Shown here one piece after another: positions 57,098-64,000 of a stretch of DNA of 64,000 nucleotides. The notes beneath the pieces were generated by a model. That model did no database searches and was not told the origin of the DNA. It worked only from the letters and a program-made list of their open reading frames with translations. This DNA is from Streptomyces sp. A2-16 (GTDB taxonomy: Bacteria; Actinomycetota; Actinomycetes; Streptomycetales; Streptomycetaceae): the NCBI RefSeq assembly GCF_018128905.1, contig NZ_CP063808.1, positions 9,114,001 to 9,178,000 of the forward strand, in the 5' to 3' direction. Both the position numbers and the translations under genes were made by a program. How positions within the stretch are numbered: the first letter of the stretch is position 1; each line of letters opens with the position of its first letter.

Positions 57098-58726
57098 GTG
57101 AAGCACAGGTCAGTCAAGCGCAGGAGCGTCGTCATGGGGATCGGCGCGACGGCGGGTGCCGTGGCGGCAGGAGGCCTCGCCCTCAGCGCCAACGCGTCGA
57201 CCGGCAGCACCTCGACGTCCACGGACGACGACCTCGTCTTCGATCCGGACGCCTGGACGAAGCTGACGACGACCGTCACCGACACGCAGGGCGCCGAGCA
57301 CTCGGTCACCTACCACTTCTGGAAGGCCGTCACCTACGTCTCCAAGCCGGTCGACGCGACCTACCAGTCCCTGATCGTCAGCGCCCCGGTCGAGATCGAC
57401 GGCACCGCGGTCGACGCGAGCAACGCCCCGATCCTGCTCGCCAACTCGATCGGCGGCTACATGCCGTCCTCCGTGGCGGACGCCACCGGCGTCGGTGCCG
57501 GAGGCATGGGCGGCGGCATGGGCAGCGGTGCCCCCACCGGCAGCGCCGCGCCGAGCGCCTCGGCCGCCCCCGGCGCCAACGAGAACACCAACGCCAACGG
57601 CGGGGCCACCAGCAGCAACCAGCTCCTCGCCCTGGCCGCCGGGTACGTCGTGATCGAGCCCGGCGCCCGCGGCCGTACCCTCAAGAACTCCGCCGGCGAG
57701 TACTACGGCACCGCCCCCGCCGCGATCGTCGACCTCAAGGCGGCCGTGCGCTACGTCAAGGCCAACAAGGGCCGCATCCCCGGCGACGTCGAGCGGATCG
57801 TCTCCGCCGGCACCAGCGCGGGCGGCGCCCTGTCCGCGCTGCTCGGCGCCTCCGGCGACAGCCCCGTCTACGACAAGGACCTCGCGGCGATCGGAGCCGC
57901 CGACGCCTCCGACGCGATCTTCGCGGTCGGCGCCTGGTGCCCGATCACCGACCTCGAGCACGCCGACGGCGCCTACGAGTGGAACTGGGGCACCAACGTC
58001 ACCGCGTCCACCGGCAAGACCGTCGACCAGACGGTGTCGAAGGAACTCCGGTCCCAGTTCGCCGAGTACCAGGCGAGGCTGAAGCTGCGGGGCCTGAACC
58101 GCTTCGGCACGCTGACCGCCCGCAACTACGACGAGTACCTGGTCAAGCAGTACCTGGAGCCCTCCGCGACGACCTACCTGGCCGCTCTGTCGGACTCCGA
58201 CCGTGAGACCTACCTCGCCGCGAACACCTTCATCACCTGGTCCGGCGGCCGGGCGAGCTTCACCTGGGACGGCTTCCTCACCCACGTCGGCGCCCGCAAG
58301 AAGACCGCCCCGGCCTTCGACGCCTTCGACCTGTCCGCCGGCGAGAACAACCTGTTCGGCGCGGGCACCACGGCGAACCGCCACTTCACCGCGTACGGCG
58401 CGAAGAACGACAGCACAGGGCTGTCCACCAAGCGCGTCGCGAGCGACATCCCCGCCAAGCTCGACCGGATGAACCCGATGTACCACCTGGTGGAGAAGGT
58501 CAACGGCAGCCGCTCCAAGCACTGGTGGATCCGCCTCGGCACCAACGACACCGACACCTCGCACGTCGTCTCCGCCAACCTCGCGGCCGCCGCCGCGGGC
58601 CTCGGCGACGAGGTCAACCACCTCTACTACTGGGACCAGGGCCACGGCGCCAACACCGACCCCGGCGACTTCATCACCTGGATCGCCAAGGTGACCGGCC
58701 ACAAGAAGGCCAAGAAGGCCAAGTAG
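57098..58726 (+). CDS. Secreted alpha/beta hydrolase (tannase subtype B-like)
   Basis: A 542-residue secreted hydrolase. The N-terminus is twin-arginine-like (KRRSVVMGIGATAGAVAAGG) and ends near SANASTG. A Gly/Ala/Ser-rich low-complexity stretch (residues 130-165) is inserted before the nucleophile elbow GTSAGG in RIVSAGTSAGGAL. The C-terminal His lies in the WDQGHG run near the end. The pattern fits subtype-B tannases, which hydrolyse gallate esters, but other esters are possible. The GTG at 57098 follows GAGGGA. A strong terminator lies beyond the stop. Confidence 0.83.
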   Translation: MKHRSVKRRSVVMGIGATAGAVAAGGLALSANASTGSTSTSTDDDLVFDPDAWTKLTTTVTDTQGAEHSVTYHFWKAVTYVSKPVDATYQSLIVSAPVEIDGTAVDASNAPILLANSIGGYMPSSVADATGVGAGGMGGGMGSGAPTGSAAPSASAAPGANENTNANGGATSSNQLLALAAGYVVIEPGARGRTLKNSAGEYYGTAPAAIVDLKAAVRYVKANKGRIPGDVERIVSAGTSAGGALSALLGASGDSPVYDKDLAAIGAADASDAIFAVGAWCPITDLEHADGAYEWNWGTNVTASTGKTVDQTVSKELRSQFAEYQARLKLRGLNRFGTLTARNYDEYLVKQYLEPSATTYLAALSDSDRETYLAANTFITWSGGRASFTWDGFLTHVGARKKTAPAFDAFDLSAGENNLFGAGTTANRHFTAYGAKNDSTGLSTKRVASDIPAKLDRMNPMYHLVEKVNGSRSKHWWIRLGTNDTDTSHVVSANLAAAAAGLGDEVNHLYYWDQGHGANTDPGDFITWIAKVTGHKKAKKAK

Positions 58727-58774
58727 CACCCACGCCCGCGGCCCGGTTTCCCGTCGACTTCCGGCCGCCGCACG

Positions 58775-58820
58775 CCACGGCGCCGGCTCCGCACCCGCGG
58801 AGCCGGCGCCGTGGCCTTTT
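58775..58820 (+). terminator. Strong hairpin terminator after the tannase-like gene
   Basis: 17-bp perfect arms (58775-58791 and 58798-58814) around the 6-base loop cacccg, followed by ccttttcc. It is the clearest terminator in the window and lies 48 bp after the stop. Confidence 0.9.
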
Positions 58821-58949
58821 CCGTACCCGCACAACCAGGTGACCTACGCCACAGGCCCCACCCACCCCTCCTACAGGCGTGATCGATCCGCAACCAATTC
58901 CCGTCTTGACCGAGACCCATCAACGCGCTGTCTGATTACGCTCGCGCTC

Positions 58950-60155
58950 ATGGCCGACTCCGCACCCGACCCCGCCCCCGCAGACCGCCCCGACCAGCCC
59001 GATCGACCCGTGTACGTCATCGGCGGCGGCCCGGCCGGCCTCTCCGTCGCGTACGCGCTGCGCGCGCGGGGTGTCCGCGCTGTCGTCCTGGAGAAGTCCG
59101 AGCACGTCGGCGCGTCCTGGCGGCGCCACTACGACCGACTCCACCTGCACACCACCCGCCGGCTGTCGGCCCTGCCCGGCCTGCCGATGCCGCGCCGCTT
59201 CGGCCGCTGGGTCGCCCGCGACGACGTGGTGCGCTATCTGGAGAAGTACGCCGAGTTCCACGAGCTGGAGACCGTCACCGGAGTCGAGGTCTCCCGCGTC
59301 GAACGCACCCCCGACGGCACCGGCTGGCTGCTGCACGCCACCGGCGGCCGCGAGCTGACCGGCGCCGCGGTGGTCGTCGCCACCGGCTACAACCACACCC
59401 CGCTGCTGCCGGACTGGCCGGGCCGCGAGGAGTACAAGGGCGAGCTCCGGCACGCCGGCGAGTACCGCAACCCCGAGCCGTACGCCGGCCGTGACGTGCT
59501 CGTCGTGGGCGTCGGCAACACCGGCGCCGAGATCGCCGTGGACCTGGTCGAGGGCGGCGCCGCGCGGGTCCGGCTGTCCGTGCGCACCGCCCCGCACATC
59601 GTGCGCCGCTCCACGGCCGGCTGGGCCGCCCAGTACACGGGCGTCCTCGTACGACGGCTGCCGGTCGGCCTCGTGGACCGGCTGGCCCGCCCCATGGCGA
59701 GGCTCAGCGTGCCCGACCTGTCCGCGCACGGACTGCCCCGTCCCGACACCGGGCTCTACAGCCGGGTCAAGGAGGGCGCCATCCCGGTCCAGGACGTCGG
59801 CCTCATCGATGCGATCCGCACGGGCAAGGTCGAGGTCGTGGCCGCCGTGGAGGGCTTCGAGGACGGCGAGGTGCGCCTCGCCGACGGCACCCGCATCACC
59901 CCGGACGCGGTGATCGCCGCCACGGGGTACGCCCGCTCGCTTGAGGACCTGGTCGGCCACCTCGACGTCCTGGACGCGCGCGGCGGCCCGGTCGTCAACG
60001 GCTCCCGTTGCCCCGAGAACGCCCCCGGCCTCTACTTCAGCGGTTACGTCACGCCCATCAGCGGCACCTTCCGCGAGGTGGCGATCGACGCGGAGAAGAT
60101 CGCGAAGGCCGTGGAGAAGGACGGCGCGGGCAGGCTCTCGCGCCTTCCCGTCTGA
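58950..60155 (+). CDS. FAD/NAD(P)-dependent monooxygenase (flavin-binding, FMO-like)
   Basis: A 401-residue flavoprotein. It has a first dinucleotide motif in VYVIGGGPAGLSVAYALRA and a second in VLVVGVGNTGAEIAVDLV, plus the conserved stretch LHLHTTRRLSALPGLPMP, typical of class B flavoprotein monooxygenases such as FMOs and CzcO-like oxidoreductases. It could oxygenate amines, ketones or sulfur compounds. The ATG at 58950 is used, since codons before it fall outside the conserved domain. It is followed by a terminator-like hairpin at 60184. The substrate is not predictable. Confidence 0.86.
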   Translation: MADSAPDPAPADRPDQPDRPVYVIGGGPAGLSVAYALRARGVRAVVLEKSEHVGASWRRHYDRLHLHTTRRLSALPGLPMPRRFGRWVARDDVVRYLEKYAEFHELETVTGVEVSRVERTPDGTGWLLHATGGRELTGAAVVVATGYNHTPLLPDWPGREEYKGELRHAGEYRNPEPYAGRDVLVVGVGNTGAEIAVDLVEGGAARVRLSVRTAPHIVRRSTAGWAAQYTGVLVRRLPVGLVDRLARPMARLSVPDLSAHGLPRPDTGLYSRVKEGAIPVQDVGLIDAIRTGKVEVVAAVEGFEDGEVRLADGTRITPDAVIAATGYARSLEDLVGHLDVLDARGGPVVNGSRCPENAPGLYFSGYVTPISGTFREVAIDAEKIAKAVEKDGAGRLSRLPV

Positions 60156-60183
60156 CGCGGAACGCCCCAACTCGCTTCACCAG

Positions 60184-60220
60184 CGCTCCTGTTACATGTG
60201 TGAGAGATGTGGCAGGAGCG
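60184..60220 (+). terminator. Hairpin after the FMO-like gene
   Basis: The arms cgctcctgttacat and atgtggcaggagcg pair over 14 bp with two G-U pairs and a 9-base loop, followed by ttgt. It lies 28 bp after the stop and before the amine-oxidase gene. Confidence 0.65.
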
Positions 60221-60303
60221 TTGTCGTGTGCCCTCGCACGGGGCCAGAATGTGAACACTTCTCATGTTCTAGCTCCACACTCTCTCCACCACGGAGGACG
60301 CAC

Positions 60304-61821
60304 GTGGCACGCGAAAGACAGCTCCCCTCGCTCTCCCCGCTCCCCCGGCTCTCCCGGCGCTCCCTGATCGGCGGTGCCGCCGCCGCGGCCGGGGCCGCCG
60401 CCCTCACCGGCACCGCCGCCTCCCCCGCCTCCGCTGCGACCACCCGGGACGTGGACGTCGCGATCGTCGGTGCCGGTCTCGCCGGGCTCACCGCGGCCCG
60501 TGACCTGGTCGCGGGCGGGAAGACGGTCGCCGTCCTGGAGGCCCGTGACCGCGTCGGCGGCCGGGTTCTCAACCTGCCCCTGGCCAACGGCGGGGTCACC
60601 GAGGGCGGCGGCGAGTTCATCGGCCCCACCCAGGACCGCATCAAGGCGCTCGCCGACTCGCTCGGCGTGGGCACCTTCGCCACCTACAACACCGGCAAGA
60701 ACCTGCTCTACAAGGACGGCAAGAAGACCGCCTACGCCACCGACGGCATCCTCGGTTCGGTCCCGCCGATCGACGCGGCCGGACTCGCCAACGCGGCCAT
60801 CGTGCAGGCCTCCCTCGACGACATGGCCAAGACGATCCCCCTCGACGCGCCCTGGACGGCCGCCAAGGCCGAGGAGTGGGACCGCCAGACCTTCGAGACC
60901 TGGCTGCGCGCCAACGCGGTGATCCCGTCGGCCAAGTTCCTCCTGGACGTGGCCTGCACGTCGATCTTCTCGGCCGAACCCCGTGAACTCTCCCTGCTGT
61001 TCGTCCTCTTCTACATCGCGGCCGCCGGCAACGAGACCACCCCCGGCACCCTGGAACGCCTCACCGAGACCGCGGGCGGCGCCCAGGAACTGCGCTTCGT
61101 CGGCGGCTCCCAGCTGGTCCCGATCAAGCTCGCCGCCACCCTGGGCGACCGCGTGGTGCTGAACGCCCCGGTGCGCACGATCGCCAAGTCCGGCTCGAAG
61201 TACGTCGTCACGGCCGACGGCGTCACCGTCACGGCCAAGCGGGTCGTCGTCGCCGTACCGCCGCCGCTCGCGGCCCGCATCACCTACGACCCGCTGCTGC
61301 CCGCCGCCCGCGATCAGCTCACCCAGCGCCTGCCGATGGCCTCGGTCGGCAAGGCGATCGCGATCTACGACACCCCCTTCTGGCGGGCCGACGGCCTCAA
61401 CGGCCAGGTTGTCAGCGACACCGGCGTGATCAGCTCGACCTTCGACAACTCCCCGCCCGACGCCTCCTACGGCGCCCTGATGGGATTCATCGAGGCCGAC
61501 GAGGCCCGCAAGTTCGACGCGGCGAGCGAGGCGGAGGTCAAGGCGGCCGTCCTCAAGGACTACGTGACGTACTTCGGCTCGAAAGCGGCCTCCCCCACCT
61601 CCTTCGTCCTGCAACGCTGGAACAACGAGGCCTACACCCGCGGCGGCCCCGTCTCCATCGGCGCGCCCGGAGTCCTCACGCAGTACGGCCCGGCCCTGCG
61701 CGCCCCGGTCGGCGGCATCCACTGGGCCGGGACGGAGACGTCGATCCACTGGATGGGCTTCATGGACGGAGCCGTCCGCTCCGGTGAGCGGGTGGCCAAG
61801 GAAGTGCTCTCGGTGCTGTAG
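60304..61821 (+). CDS. Flavin-containing amine oxidase (monoamine oxidase-like), Tat-exported
   Basis: A 505-residue FAD enzyme. The N-terminus holds a twin-arginine signal (RLSRRSLIGGAAAAAGAAAL), so it is exported folded with cofactor. The FAD motif is VAIVGAGLAGLTAARDLVAG, followed by ARDRVGGRVLNLPLANG and, near the end, the flavin-contact stretch IHWAGTETSIHWMGFMDGAV. It would oxidise amines to aldehydes, giving H2O2 and ammonia. The GTG at 60304 is chosen because GGAGG lies six bases before it. It could be a polyamine or aromatic-amine oxidase. Confidence 0.9.
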   Translation: MARERQLPSLSPLPRLSRRSLIGGAAAAAGAAALTGTAASPASAATTRDVDVAIVGAGLAGLTAARDLVAGGKTVAVLEARDRVGGRVLNLPLANGGVTEGGGEFIGPTQDRIKALADSLGVGTFATYNTGKNLLYKDGKKTAYATDGILGSVPPIDAAGLANAAIVQASLDDMAKTIPLDAPWTAAKAEEWDRQTFETWLRANAVIPSAKFLLDVACTSIFSAEPRELSLLFVLFYIAAAGNETTPGTLERLTETAGGAQELRFVGGSQLVPIKLAATLGDRVVLNAPVRTIAKSGSKYVVTADGVTVTAKRVVVAVPPPLAARITYDPLLPAARDQLTQRLPMASVGKAIAIYDTPFWRADGLNGQVVSDTGVISSTFDNSPPDASYGALMGFIEADEARKFDAASEAEVKAAVLKDYVTYFGSKAASPTSFVLQRWNNEAYTRGGPVSIGAPGVLTQYGPALRAPVGGIHWAGTETSIHWMGFMDGAVRSGERVAKEVLSVL

Positions 61822-61853
61822 TCCGCACGTCAACTTTGCGTGCACGCCCGTTC

Positions 61854-61868
61854 CTGACACAGCGTCAG
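61854..61868. promoter_or_regulatory. Operator-like palindrome CTGAC-ACAGC-GTCAG (site 9)
   Basis: A perfect dyad in the gap before the acyl-CoA synthetase gene at 61927. It is the first of two sites, 24 bp apart centre to centre. Confidence 0.75.
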
Positions 61869-61877
61869 TTCTGTAAT

Positions 61878-61892
61878 CTGACACTGCGTCAG
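61878..61892. promoter_or_regulatory. Operator-like palindrome CTGAC-ACTGC-GTCAG (site 10)
   Basis: A perfect dyad and the second of the pair. Together sites 9 and 10 end 34 bp before the gene start, so a bound protein would block transcription of the gene. Confidence 0.75.
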
Positions 61893-61926
61893 TTATTCAC
61901 GCTGTCACACAGGAGCGGGCGGACCG

Positions 61927-64000
61927 ATGCTTGGATCAACCCACGGCACCCTCACCACCGACTCCCGCCGGGCCCGGGTCATCGCGTGCGGCGAGCAACC
62001 CGGGCCCGCCGTCCACGGCAGGCCCGCCGAGGTCGACGATCTCGACGTAGGCGGCCGGCCACTGTATGCCGACGTCCCCGATCTGGACCGCTTCTTCCGG
62101 CCGGAGTCGGTCGCCGTGATCGGCGCCTCGGACACCGAGGGCCGCCCGAACACCGGTGTCACCCGGCAGCTGATCGACTGGGCGGGCCGGGTGGGCGCCC
62201 GGCTGCACCCGGTGCACCCGACCCGCGAGGCCGTCTTCGGCATCCCCTGTACGACGTCCGTGGCCGAGCTGCCCGAGCAGGTCGATCTCGCCGTCCTGCT
62301 GGTCGCCGACCCCCTCCCGCTGATCGCGGAACTGGCCGAGGCCAAGGTGAAGTTCGCGGTCGTCTTCGCCTCCGGGTTCGCCGAGACCGGCGAGGAGGGA
62401 GCCGAGGCGCAGGAGCGGCTCGCGGCCGCGGTGGCGGAGTCCGGGATACGGCTGCTGGGCCCCAACACCAACCTGAACGCCTTCTCCTCGTTCCGCGACG
62501 ACCTCGACGGTCCCGGTATCGCCCTGATCACCCAGTCCGGCCACCAGGGCCGCCCGGTCTTCGCCCTCCAGGAACTCGGCATCCGCCTCACCCACTGGGC
62601 GCCCACCGGCAACGAGGCCGACCTGGAGACCGCCGACTTCCTCTCGTACTTCGCCGAGCGTCCCGAGGTCGGCGCCATCGCCTGCTATCTGGAGGGCCTC
62701 AAGGACGGCCGCTCCTTCCTGCTCGCCGCCGACCGGGCCGCCCGCCGCAAGGTGCCGGTGGTCGCGGTCAAGGTCGGCCGCACCGAGACCGGCGCCCGTA
62801 CGGCCGCCTCCCACACCGGCAAACTCACCGGCGCGGACACCGTGGTGGACGCGGCGATGCGGCAGTACGGCGTGATCCGCGTCGACGGCCTCGACGAACT
62901 CCAGGACACCGCCGCCCTGTTGGCCCGCGCGAGGCCGCCGCAGGCCGAGGGGGTCGTCGTGTACTCGATCTCCGGCGGCACCGGCGCGCACTTCGCCGAC
63001 CTGGCCACCGAGGCGGGGCTGAGCCTGCCCGCCCTGTCGGAGGCCAAGCAGGCCGAACTGCACCAGTGGATACCGGAGTTCCTGAGCGTGGCCAACCCCG
63101 TGGACAACGGCGGGCATCCGGTCGGCGACTGGCGCGGCCGGAAGATCATCGACGCGATCCTCGCCGACCCGTCGGTCGGGGTGCTGATCTGCCCGGTCAC
63201 CGGCCCGTTCCCGCCCCTGAGCGACCGGCTGGTGCAGGACCTGGTGGACGCGGCCGAGCAGACCGACAAGCTGGTGTGCGTGGTGTGGGGCTCGCCGGTC
63301 GGCACCGAACCGGCCTACCGCGAGGCCCTGCTGGGCTCCTCCCGGGTGGCCACCTTCCGCACGGTCGGCAACTGCATCACCGCCGTGCGCGCCTACCTCG
63401 GCCACCACCGCTTCGTCACCGGCTACCGCTCGCCCTTCGACGAGGCCCCGCGCACCCCCTCGCCCTCCTTCCGCAAGGCACAGGCGCTGATGCGCCCGGG
63501 CCAGCAGCTGAGCGAGCACGCGGCGAAACAGCTGCTGCGGGCGTACGGGATCCGGGTGCCGCGCGAGCAGCTGGTGACGAGCGCCGCGGCGGCCGTCCGC
63601 GCGGCGGGCCTGGTGGGCTACCCGGTGGTGATGAAGGCGTCCGGCGCGAAGATCGCCCACAAGACCGAACTCGGCCTGGTGAAGATCGGCCTGACCTCCG
63701 CGAGCCAGGTCCGGGACGCGTACCGCGAGTTGACCGACATCGCCCGCTACGAGGACGTCTCCCTGGACGGTGTCCTGGTCTGCCAGATGGTCGAGCGGGG
63801 CGTCGAGATGGTCGTCGGGGCCGCGCACGACGAGCTGTTCGGGCCGACGGTGACGGTCGGTCTCGGCGGGGTCCTGGTCGAGGTGCTGCGGGACACGGCC
63901 GTACGCGTGCCGCCCTTCGGCGAGGAACAGGCCAGGGACATGCTGGAGGACCTGCGCGGACGGGCTCTGCTGGACGGGGTCAGGGGGCGGCCCCCCGCCG
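61927..64000 (+). CDS. Acetate-CoA ligase (ADP-forming)-type acyl-CoA synthetase, 3' end outside window
   Basis: Open from the ATG at 61927 to the right edge (691 codons). The N-terminal CoA-binding domain has FFRPESVAVIGASDTEGRPN, then a succinyl-CoA-ligase-like domain (LITQSGHQGRPVFALQELG, and the TGNEADLETADF motif), and the ATP-grasp part begins near residue 530 with LRAYGIRVPREQL and VMKASGAKIAHKTELGLVKI. The enzyme converts an acyl-CoA or free acid reversibly with ADP or ATP. It is preceded by two palindromes (sites 9 and 10), so it belongs to the regulon; it may recover acetyl- or propionyl-CoA from the catabolic pathway. The true length cannot be seen. Confidence 0.87.
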   Translation, partial: MLGSTHGTLTTDSRRARVIACGEQPGPAVHGRPAEVDDLDVGGRPLYADVPDLDRFFRPESVAVIGASDTEGRPNTGVTRQLIDWAGRVGARLHPVHPTREAVFGIPCTTSVAELPEQVDLAVLLVADPLPLIAELAEAKVKFAVVFASGFAETGEEGAEAQERLAAAVAESGIRLLGPNTNLNAFSSFRDDLDGPGIALITQSGHQGRPVFALQELGIRLTHWAPTGNEADLETADFLSYFAERPEVGAIACYLEGLKDGRSFLLAADRAARRKVPVVAVKVGRTETGARTAASHTGKLTGADTVVDAAMRQYGVIRVDGLDELQDTAALLARARPPQAEGVVVYSISGGTGAHFADLATEAGLSLPALSEAKQAELHQWIPEFLSVANPVDNGGHPVGDWRGRKIIDAILADPSVGVLICPVTGPFPPLSDRLVQDLVDAAEQTDKLVCVVWGSPVGTEPAYREALLGSSRVATFRTVGNCITAVRAYLGHHRFVTGYRSPFDEAPRTPSPSFRKAQALMRPGQQLSEHAAKQLLRAYGIRVPREQLVTSAAAAVRAAGLVGYPVVMKASGAKIAHKTELGLVKIGLTSASQVRDAYRELTDIARYEDVSLDGVLVCQMVERGVEMVVGAAHDELFGPTVTVGLGGVLVEVLRDTAVRVPPFGEEQARDMLEDLRGRALLDGVRGRPPA

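Overview
The window is a GC-rich actinobacterial chromosome segment that looks like Streptomyces. Codons end strongly in G or C, GTG starts are common, and many neighbouring genes overlap by four bases. The best anchor is a block I recognise: afsR (32081-35065), afsS (35585-35773), afsK (41367-43718) and a probable kbpA (43890-44633). This is the AfsK-AfsR-AfsS cascade that controls secondary metabolism in Streptomyces. No rRNA, tRNA, CRISPR array, insertion sequence or prophage was seen.

Layout. 1-3.6 kb: the end of a D-Ala-D-Ala carboxypeptidase and a polytopic membrane protein. 3.6-5.3 kb: an unknown protein divergent from an SDR. 5.4-12.2 kb: a sodium/solute symporter, an ADP-ribosylglycohydrolase, a large P-loop/TPR protein and a DUF2165 membrane protein. 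12.2-17.8 kb: a degenerate L,D-transpeptidase-like protein, FO synthase fbiC (coenzyme F420), an F420-type LLM oxidoreductase and a FAD monooxygenase. 17.8-23.8 kb: small surface proteins, an ATPase/XRE/DUF397 regulatory group with a micro-operon, an endonuclease-family protein, an F420-type nitroreductase and a DUF3455 protein. 23.9-31.3 kb: two catabolic operons (ALDH, two amidohydrolases, two LLM oxidoreductases, SDR). 32-45.4 kb: the afs block, with a FadD3-like ligase, a lipid-transfer thiolase, a DUF35 protein, an enoyl-CoA hydratase and an alpha/beta hydrolase between afsS and afsK, followed by kbpA and a TetR regulator. 45.5-48.4 kb: a nitroreductase-like protein, an acyl-CoA dehydrogenase and a second lipid-transfer thiolase. 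48.6-56.9 kb: a large secreted subtilisin, a LuxR-type regulator, two split-barrel flavoproteins, two acetyltransferases, and a DUF35-DoxX pair. 57-64 kb: a tannase-like hydrolase, two flavin oxidoreductases, and the start of an ADP-forming acyl-CoA synthetase.

The main observation is a palindrome, CTGAC-N5-GTCAG. It lies immediately upstream of nearly every acyl-CoA or catabolic gene group: 4459, 28309 (with a weaker copy at 28374), 31335, 37439 and 37466, 47200, 56947, 61854 and 61878. These scattered genes therefore look like one regulon under a single dyad-binding, probably TetR-type, repressor. They include a CoA ligase, an acyl-CoA dehydrogenase, a hydratase, lipid-transfer thiolases, DUF35 proteins, LLM and SDR oxidoreductases, amidohydrolases and an ALDH. 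Together they resemble CoA-dependent breakdown of a cyclic or branched lipid such as a steroid or terpenoid. Substrate and regulator are inferences. The TetR gene at 44757 is the only TetR gene in the window and is a candidate regulator.

F420 is a second theme. fbiC, LLM oxidoreductases and two nitroreductase-family proteins lie close to the regulon, so some of its redox steps may use F420.
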